From NCBI GenBank assembly GCA_002413325.1, contig DHWT01000306.1, positions 1 through 10,268 of the forward strand: DNA of 10,268 nucleotides. Reading direction: 5' to 3'. Both the position numbers and the translations under genes were made by a program. Positions within the stretch are counted from its first letter, which is position 1; each line of letters starts with the position of its first letter. The notes below the pieces were generated by a model. That model was not told the DNA's origin. It was given only the letters and a program-made list of their open reading frames with translations, and did no database searches. The stretch is from Chitinophagaceae bacterium UBA5175 (GTDB taxonomy: Bacteria; Bacteroidota; Bacteroidia; Chitinophagales; Chitinophagaceae). Shown piece by piece: positions 5,574 to 10,268 of this stretch.

Positions 5574-6002
5574 ATGAAAAATCTTCTGCTGCTAATCCTG
5601 ATTTCACCCCTGGCCATGAAGGCGCAGTTTAAAATTGTGAATTCCGGAACCATTAATATTGCTGATGTAAGGCAGGGCACCTGGCCCATCAGCCTGCAGC
5701 GTATCACCAAACCATCAGACACCTGTTATGTACTCCAATTCCGGACCCAGGAATACAATAATTCAGTGATCATCAAAACGCTGAAATTCCAGGATCTGAA
5801 CCAGTTGAAATATTTCCAGCAGGGCCTGGCCGCTTTAAAAGCCGGCAATAACGGGGATGTTGCAGAATTTAAAGATTATACCATTAAACGTGTGGACATA
5901 TATAAAGAAGGCACTTCCTATATATTGACCTGCGACGGCGGATTGACCAACTTTCAACAAACCGAAGCAGACCGGATGATCGCGGCGATAAACAAACAGT
6001 AA
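5574..6002 (+). CDS. secreted protein of unknown family, second of a paralogous pair
   Basis: A 142-residue protein with a signal peptide (MKNLLLLILISPLA then MKAQF; cleavage likely after KA, near residue 17). The mature part repeats the whole order of the upstream protein: WPISLQR, DTCYVLQFR, LNQLKYF, NGDVAEFKDY, IKRVD, YIL, TNFQQTEADRMI. Conserved Trp, the DTCY Cys, and the paired NGDVAEF and TNFQQ segments are the best candidates for a fold core or binding site. It also has a Cys in LTCDGG that the paralog lacks. It lies 29 bp after the first gene with no terminator between them, so they are probably co-transcribed. It converges on the YeeE/YedE operon with only 13 bp between stop codons. 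Tandem duplication explains the pair; function is unknown. Confidence 0.83.
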   Translation: MKNLLLLILISPLAMKAQFKIVNSGTINIADVRQGTWPISLQRITKPSDTCYVLQFRTQEYNNSVIIKTLKFQDLNQLKYFQQGLAALKAGNNGDVAEFKDYTIKRVDIYKEGTSYILTCDGGLTNFQQTEADRMIAAINKQ

Positions 6003-6024
6003 AAACCTCAGTCGTTCACTGAGG
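6001..6024 (-). terminator. terminator of the YeeE/YedE operon, overlapping its stop codon
   Basis: CCTCAGT (6006-6012) and ACTGAGG (6018-6024) form a perfect 7-bp stem with a 5-nt loop. On the minus strand it is followed by five T residues (6005-6001). The stop codon of the minus-strand gene (6018-6016) lies at the inner edge of the stem and loop, so the last codons of that gene form one arm. On the plus strand no T tract follows. Confidence 0.72.
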
Positions 6025-6429
6025 CAAACGATCCCTGAACAGGCCATAGGCGAAAGTGCCTGCCAGTGCACCGCCAATCACCGGGATCATTACCATATAA
6101 CCCTGTCCGAGTAAAACAAAAACAGGTCCCGGGCAGGCGCCCGTAAGAGCCCACCCCATACCGAAAATGGATCCGCCAATCGCGTATTTTTTCCAGTGCC
6201 TGTCCTTGGAATCAAATTGTATGGTCCTTCCCCTGAAATCCTTCAGGCGGTATTTTTTTATAAGTGCTACCAGTATGGAGCCGGTTATAACAGCTGTGCC
6301 GATCATACCGTACATGAATATGGATTGAAAGCGGAACATTTCCTGGATGCGATACCAGGAAACGGCTTCCGATTTGGTCATAATGATTCCGAAAAGAATG
6401 CCCGTCAGTATGTATTTAATTGCTTTCAC
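6016..6429 (-). CDS. YeeE/YedE-type sulfur transport protein, second half (DUF6691-like)
   Basis: A 137-residue inner-membrane protein with about four hydrophobic segments (about 5-20, 35-60, 85-108 and 112-130). The signature GGSIFGMGWALTGACPGP places a conserved Cys in a short membrane loop, typical of the YeeE/YedE sulfur-transport family (thiosulfate importer TsuA and related proteins), where conserved Cys residues line the path of the sulfur compound. Full-length family members are about 330-350 residues with two pseudo-symmetric halves; here the halves are separate genes, as is common in many bacteria. It lies 9 bp after the 6439-7002 gene, so the two are co-transcribed and probably form one transporter. 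The substrate (thiosulfate or another reduced sulfur species) is inferred from family. No persulfide dioxygenase, rhodanese or CstR-type regulator gene is in the window. Confidence 0.85.
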   Translation of the reverse strand: MKAIKYILTGILFGIIMTKSEAVSWYRIQEMFRFQSIFMYGMIGTAVITGSILVALIKKYRLKDFRGRTIQFDSKDRHWKKYAIGGSIFGMGWALTGACPGPVFVLLGQGYMVMIPVIGGALAGTFAYGLFRDRLPQ

Positions 6430-6438
6430 GATGGTTAG

Positions 6439-7002
6439 TTATTTAAAAATGATGGGAAACAGCAGGTATGTGGTAAATAATCCCCCCACAAAAAAACCGA
6501 TCACGGCGAACAGGGAGGGTAACTGCAGGTTCGAGAGTCCCGTAATTGCATGACCGGACGTGCAACCACCGGCATACCGGGTGCCAAATCCGATTAAAAA
6601 TCCACCACCCAGGAATAAAAACATTCCTTTACCGGTAAATAAATAATCCCAGTTAAAAACGGCTGACGGTTCCAGTTTTCCGTCGAATGGAATATTCAGC
6701 TTTTGCAAATCCGCTACGGTTGCAGTGGAGAGCGTCAGGGGATCTGGTGAAGAAAAAAAATGAACAGCAATATATCCCCCGATCACGGATCCGGTCAGAA
6801 ACCATAAATTCCACTGTTGTCTTTTCCAGTCGAAATTAAAATAAGTAACGCGTTTCCCCAGTCCGATCATCGAACAGATATTCGACAGGTTAGCTGAAAA
6901 CCCGAAGGTTTTCCCGGAAAAAATGAGGATTCCCATAATGCCGGCAATGGCCGGACCGGAAATATACCAGGGCCAGGGCTGACTAAAAAATTTTATCATC
7001 AT
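6439..7002 (-). CDS. YeeE/YedE-type sulfur transport protein, first half
   Basis: A 187-residue inner-membrane protein with hydrophobic segments at about 11-31, 65-84, 124-147 and 160-183. Two family motifs are visible: GKTFGFSANLSNICSM near residue 30 and GFGTRYAGGCTSGHAITG near 138, each carrying a Cys (the second is the GGC-S-GH signature of sulfur-transport domains). It is the first gene of the operon with 6016-6429 and supplies the other half of the predicted channel-like transporter. The ATG pair at its start is preceded by an AT-rich region; TATTTTG at 7067-7061 is only a near match to the -7 consensus, so the promoter is uncertain. Import of thiosulfate or a similar sulfur species is the family-based role. 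Confidence 0.87.
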   Translation of the reverse strand: MMIKFFSQPWPWYISGPAIAGIMGILIFSGKTFGFSANLSNICSMIGLGKRVTYFNFDWKRQQWNLWFLTGSVIGGYIAVHFFSSPDPLTLSTATVADLQKLNIPFDGKLEPSAVFNWDYLFTGKGMFLFLGGGFLIGFGTRYAGGCTSGHAITGLSNLQLPSLFAVIGFFVGGLFTTYLLFPIIFK

Positions 7003-7077
7003 AAATATTTTCGCTGATCATTAACCGATGTCCATGACCGTTCATAAATTTTTCGGATCGCAAAATACGAAAAGTGT

Positions 7078-7569
7078 TCAGCTTCTGACTTTTGGTTTTA
7101 ACAGCTTGCTCCGCAGCAAATGCCTGATTTCCTGAAGTGATTCCAGGTCTTTAAATGCATCTTTAGGAACCAGGAAAAAAGACCTGCTGTTAAAATACAG
7201 GTGAAAGAAAAAGGGGGTTTCCAGAAATGCGCTGAAGTCTTTCCATGACCAGGCATGCGATCCGCGTTCTGTCTGCAATACGACTTCATGATCATTAAAA
7301 TCCATGCTGAATGTATCCAGGAAAGTTTGCGATTTTTTGTAAACGCTGAGCGGAAGCCATTTCCAGAAGGTTAAGAGCAATACAAACCACAGGAATGAAA
7401 ATAATAAAAAAGATAAGGGTCTGATTTTATGCAAATAAAAAAGAACCGCACTCAGGATGGTGAACAGGTTCACAATGACCAGGAGAATTTTTATTTCAGG
7501 CCTCGAAATAAAGTGATGCCTCAACGCACCCAGCACCTGCTTTTTATCATATTCGAAATGTATAACCAT
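7078..7569 (-). CDS. YcxB-like membrane protein
   Basis: A 163-residue protein. A short cytoplasmic N-terminus (MVIHFEYDKKQVLGALRHHF) is followed by two hydrophobic segments, about 27-46 and 50-70, and then a soluble C-terminal part with FNDHEVVLQTERGSHAWSWKDFSAFLETPFFFHLYFNSRSFFLVPKDAF. That run (E-x-x-x-x-W-x-x-F ... F-x-x-Y ... F-x-x-x-P-K-x-x-F) is characteristic of the YcxB-like C-terminal domain, a widespread family without a known activity. It lies 75 bp upstream of the YeeE/YedE operon on the same strand; the gap is enough for a separate promoter. A perfect 12-bp palindrome lies upstream at 7610-7621. Confidence 0.78.
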   Translation of the reverse strand: MVIHFEYDKKQVLGALRHHFISRPEIKILLVIVNLFTILSAVLFYLHKIRPLSFLLFSFLWFVLLLTFWKWLPLSVYKKSQTFLDTFSMDFNDHEVVLQTERGSHAWSWKDFSAFLETPFFFHLYFNSRSFFLVPKDAFKDLESLQEIRHLLRSKLLKPKVRS

Positions 7570-7609
7570 CTGATTGCATTAATTTTCACCCGGATATATT
7601 CCTATGATC

Positions 7610-7621
7610 ACCCGGCCGGGT
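7610..7621. repeat. 12-bp GC-rich palindrome
   Basis: ACCCGGCCGGGT is a perfect palindrome, unusually GC-rich for this intergenic DNA, 41 bp upstream of the YcxB-like ATG. It could be an operator, but could equally be a chance or methylation-type site; no T tract supports a terminator. Confidence 0.35.
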
Positions 7622-7720
7622 ATAAAACAGAAAATCAACCAAAGCTTTTTCATAACAGCACATTGGGTTTGCAATGTACTAAGAAGCGCAGTGATTGATG
7701 AAAATGGAAGGGCGGTAATT

Positions 7721-7846
7721 TTACCTCATATCCCGGCAATGGTTATAATGGTGGGAGGCAGCCTGGTAAGGTGTTACAGAGCGATTGCAGGAGTACAACA
7801 GGATCAGGATTAAAGCCAGGGCCAGGATCTTTTTCATTTTTTTCAT
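7721..7846 (-). CDS. very small lipoprotein
   Basis: A 41-residue protein from the ATG at 7846 (38 if the in-frame ATG at 7837 is used). It begins MKKMKKI, has a Leu/Ile-rich core and a lipobox LLYSC, so the lipidated Cys is at position 20. The mature peptide is only 22 residues (CNRSVTPYQAASHHYNHC then RDMR) and is rich in His, Arg and Tyr. The frame stays open up to 7915, but that extension lacks signal-peptide character. Short lipoproteins with a similar 'VTPYQAA' tail and a basic end are, from memory, frequent in Bacteroidota; this is not a database result. No function is known. It appears to be transcribed alone between the reductase terminator and the YcxB-like gene. Confidence 0.62.
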   Translation of the reverse strand: MKKMKKILALALILILLYSCNRSVTPYQAASHHYNHCRDMR

Positions 7847-8014
7847 TTTGAGGTTAACATTTAACGGCTTTAGGGTGGACAAAATTGCCGTTGAATACGC
7901 CAATTTTCCTGCCAATCTGAGGGAATTTTTCCCGAAATGGGAAGTCCGGGTGACCGATGAATTATAATGGAAGTATGTTTGCCTTGCATGAAGTGTCGGA
8001 CATGGGGCTTTATT

Positions 8015-8048
8015 AAAAAAAAGATCCCCATATGGACATACGGGGATC
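8015..8048 (-). terminator. intrinsic terminator of the ribonucleotide reductase gene
   Basis: GATCCCCATATG (8023-8034) and CATACGGGGATC (8037-8048) pair over 12 positions with one A/C mismatch around a two-base gap, followed on the minus strand by eight T residues (8022-8015). It starts 37 bp after the stop codon. Confidence 0.85.
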
Positions 8049-8084
8049 AGGTTAAATAAAACCGTCCAAAGTATCTTTAATGAA

Positions 8085-10268
8085 CTAGCTGCAGCCCATG
8101 CTGTTCCCGCAGTTCAGGCACTTATAACAGGTTCCGCTGCGGATCGTGATATGTCCGCAGGTATTACAGGCCGGCGCATCACTCTGCATACTTTTCGCCG
8201 CAGCGTTTACTGCGCTCAGACCGGCTTCTGTTTTCATTATATTACCCACCGGTTTTAACTGCACCGGGTTGGCCTGCGAAACAGGCGGTTTTGTTACAAT
8301 TCTCACTTCACTCAGTTCAGGCGTTTTTTTTTCCTGTTCCGTTACGGGCTGGTCCCAGTCGGCCGTACCTGTATTCATCACTTCCGGTTTGTCAAGCACG
8401 TGCACGAGGTCCGTTCTTCCCAGGTATTCATATGCCAGGGAACGGAAAATAAAATCCACTATGGAAGTGGTGCTCTTGATATTGGGATGATCCACCATAC
8501 CGGAGGGCTCAAACCGGGTGAACACAAATTTCTCCACGAATTCTTCCAGGGGCACCCCGTATTGAAGGCCAATGGAAATGGCGATGGCAAAACAATTCAG
8601 CATACTCCGCATCGTTGCGCCTTCCTTGGCCATATCGATAAAGATTTCTCCCAGGGCACCATCGGAATATTCACCGGTCCGGAGGAAAATGACCTGTCCG
8701 TTGATCTTTGCCTTCTGGGTGAAGCCGCGTCTTTTTGCAGGCAGTGTTCTGCGTTCCACGATCGTGGCGAGTTCACGTTTCAATTTGGTATCGGGAGAAG
8801 ACTGAACTCTTTTCTGTACTTCCAGCAATAATTCCTTCACCGTCAGCTGGCTCATATCCACGATATGAGGTTCCATCGCAGCCTGTGGTTCATTTGGAAT
8901 GGTTGCTTTGGCTTCTTCCGTTGTGTCTGCCTTTTTCTTTTTATCCGATTTATTGCTGAGCGGCTGAGAAAGTTTAGAACCATCGCGGTACAGGGCGCAG
9001 GCCTTCAGGGCCAGCTTCCAGCTGAGCAGGTAGGCATCTGCAATTTCTTCAACACTGGCCTCATTCGGCAGGTTGATGGTTTTTGATATGGCACCGCTGA
9101 TAAAGGGCTGAACGGCACTCATCATCCGGATATGGCCATGGGCATGAATATAGCGCTCACCGATTTTACCACATTTATTTGCGCAATCGAAAACCGGCAG
9201 GTGTTCCTTTTTCAGGTAAGGGGCACCTTCCACGGTCATCGTGCCACAGATATAATCATTGGCTTCTGCAATTTCGCCATCGCTGAAACCAATTGCTTCG
9301 AGCAGGTTCCATTCGAAATTATAATATTGTTCCGGTTGGAATCCCAGGCGCTGGAGGCATTCTTCCCCTAGGTTATACACATTAAATACAAACCCGATTT
9401 CGAATGCGGAAGCCACCGCCGCATCCAGCTTTTTAATTTCTTCAGCAAAAAATCCTTTTTCACTGAGGGTCTGGTGATTGATATGCGGCGCGCCGGCAAA
9501 AGTGCCCGCACCCACGGCATATTTTACAATGGAATCAATTTCCCGTTCTGCATAGCCCATATTTCTCAGGGCTGCAGGAACTGACTGGTTGATGATTTTA
9601 AAATAACCGCCGCCGGAAAGCTTTTTAAATTTCACGAGTGCAAAATCCGGTTCGACCCCTGTAGTATCACAATCCATCACAAGGCCAATGGTTCCGGTAG
9701 GGGCGATTACCGTTGCCTGGGCATTGCGGTAACCGTACTTTTCACCCAGCTGTACTGCGTCATCCCAGGCCTTGGTGGCGGATTTCAGCAGGTAATCCGG
9801 GCAATACTTTGCCTTGATGCCCTGTGGTTTGATTTCCAGGTTCTCATACTCATCGGCATCATAAGCCGCAAGCCGGTGATTGCGCATGACCCGGAGCATG
9901 GCTTCCCGGTTTTCTTCAAATTTTGGAAAGGGTCCCATCACTTTGGCCAGTTCAGCACTGGTCCTGTAAGAAATTCCGGTCATGATCGCACTGATTGCTC
10001 CGGCGATGCCCCGGGCTTCTTCACTGTCGTATGGAATGCCCATGACCATGAGCATGGAACCCAGGTTGGCATAACCCAGGCCCAGGGTACGGTAATCATA
10101 AGATAACTGGGCCACCTCCCTGGAGGGAAACTGTGCCATTAAAACGGAGATTTCCAGTACGGCTGTCCATAAACGACAGGTATACTCAAATCCTTCCACA
10201 TCAATGATATTCGTGGTTTCATCATAGAACCTGCGGAGGTTTACCGAAGCCAGATTACAGGCCGTATT
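8085..10268 (-). CDS. nrdJ: B12-dependent (class II) ribonucleotide reductase, C-terminal part
   Basis: An adenosylcobalamin-dependent enzyme that reduces ribonucleotides to deoxyribonucleotides for DNA synthesis in the cytoplasm, with or without oxygen. The visible 727 residues run off the window edge; the in-frame GTG at 10199 is not the start, because codons up to 10268 encode N-TACNLASVNLRRF, the strictly conserved motif holding one of the redox-pair Cys residues (equivalent to Cys333 of the Thermotoga enzyme). The thiyl-radical Cys, 11 residues earlier in family members, lies just outside the window. Further on come VLEISVLMAQFPS, the LGLGYANLGSMLM helix, the phosphate-binding loop APTGTI (about visible residue 190) and GVEPDFALVKFKKLSGGG. 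After a Lys-rich linker (about 8925-8980) follows a TSCPD domain (about 8430-8755; GEYSDGALGEIFIDMAKEG) and a C-terminal zinc ribbon with CNTCG and CYKCLNCG, ending MGCS, which in this family supplies the shuttling Cys residues. The gene is single with its own terminator. Its promoter and any cobalamin riboswitch lie outside. Confidence 0.95.
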   Translation of the reverse strand, partial: NTACNLASVNLRRFYDETTNIIDVEGFEYTCRLWTAVLEISVLMAQFPSREVAQLSYDYRTLGLGYANLGSMLMVMGIPYDSEEARGIAGAISAIMTGISYRTSAELAKVMGPFPKFEENREAMLRVMRNHRLAAYDADEYENLEIKPQGIKAKYCPDYLLKSATKAWDDAVQLGEKYGYRNAQATVIAPTGTIGLVMDCDTTGVEPDFALVKFKKLSGGGYFKIINQSVPAALRNMGYAEREIDSIVKYAVGAGTFAGAPHINHQTLSEKGFFAEEIKKLDAAVASAFEIGFVFNVYNLGEECLQRLGFQPEQYYNFEWNLLEAIGFSDGEIAEANDYICGTMTVEGAPYLKKEHLPVFDCANKCGKIGERYIHAHGHIRMMSAVQPFISGAISKTINLPNEASVEEIADAYLLSWKLALKACALYRDGSKLSQPLSNKSDKKKKADTTEEAKATIPNEPQAAMEPHIVDMSQLTVKELLLEVQKRVQSSPDTKLKRELATIVERRTLPAKRRGFTQKAKINGQVIFLRTGEYSDGALGEIFIDMAKEGATMRSMLNCFAIAISIGLQYGVPLEEFVEKFVFTRFEPSGMVDHPNIKSTTSIVDFIFRSLAYEYLGRTDLVHVLDKPEVMNTGTADWDQPVTEQEKKTPELSEVRIVTKPPVSQANPVQLKPVGNIMKTEAGLSAVNAAAKSMQSDAPACNTCGHITIRSGTCYKCLNCGNSMGCS

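Noticed and set aside
7660..7677. Hairpin ACATTG/CAATGT downstream of the small lipoprotein
   Set aside because: Only six base pairs and no T tract on either strand, so it is not a convincing terminator.
7847..7915. 23-residue N-terminal extension of the small lipoprotein
   Set aside because: The extension is not signal-like, and lipoprotein signals of this type begin directly with the MKK... stretch.
7785..7967. 60-codon plus-strand open frame
   Set aside because: It lies largely antisense to the small lipoprotein and has no recognisable protein character.
8146..10106. Several plus-strand open frames inside the reductase gene
   Set aside because: They are antisense shadows of a strongly conserved coding region and resemble no family.

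Overview
The window is most likely from a member of the Bacteroidota, probably a Chitinophagaceae-like organism. The evidence is AT-leaning intergenic DNA with few Shine-Dalgarno sequences, several exact matches to the Bacteroidota -7 promoter element TAnnTTTG, lysine-rich start regions with short signal peptides, and the type of class II ribonucleotide reductase. No mobile element, CRISPR array, tRNA or rRNA is visible.

Layout. Positions 1-4080 hold a stress cluster: three tandem-domain universal stress proteins (82-903 minus, 2050-2874 plus, 2984-3820 minus) and a lipoprotein gene (1085-1711 minus). A three-BON-domain protein (4217-4885 plus) follows, with a strong terminator. Next are two tandem, paralogous secreted proteins of unknown function (5101-5544 and 5574-6002 plus). 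Convergent to them is a two-gene YeeE/YedE-type sulfur-transport operon (7002 down to 6016 minus), then a YcxB-like membrane protein (7078-7569 minus) and a 41-residue lipoprotein (7721-7846 minus). The right end is the C-terminal two thirds or so of a B12-dependent ribonucleotide reductase (8085 to the window edge, minus), closed by a clear terminator at 8015-8048.

The most interesting result is regulatory. Upstream of the three usp genes and of the lipoprotein gene lie four Crp/Fnr-type palindromes of the form TGAT-N4-ATCA (one has a weaker half). Each is phased with an exact TAnnTTTG box. In three cases the palindrome centre is 29.5 bp from the first base of that box, which puts it near -42/-43. 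In the fourth it is 51.5 bp, 22 bp or about two helical turns further out. This looks like a small local regulon of one Crp/Fnr-family activator, plausibly responding to low oxygen or energy limitation. A B12-dependent reductase, which needs no oxygen, fits that lifestyle but shows no such box here because its 5' end lies outside the window.

One of the four promoters (1840-1883) is followed after about 50 nt by an intrinsic-terminator hairpin, before the lipoprotein gene begins. It may therefore make a short regulatory RNA, or an attenuated leader. All regulatory claims come from reading the sequence and have not been tested.
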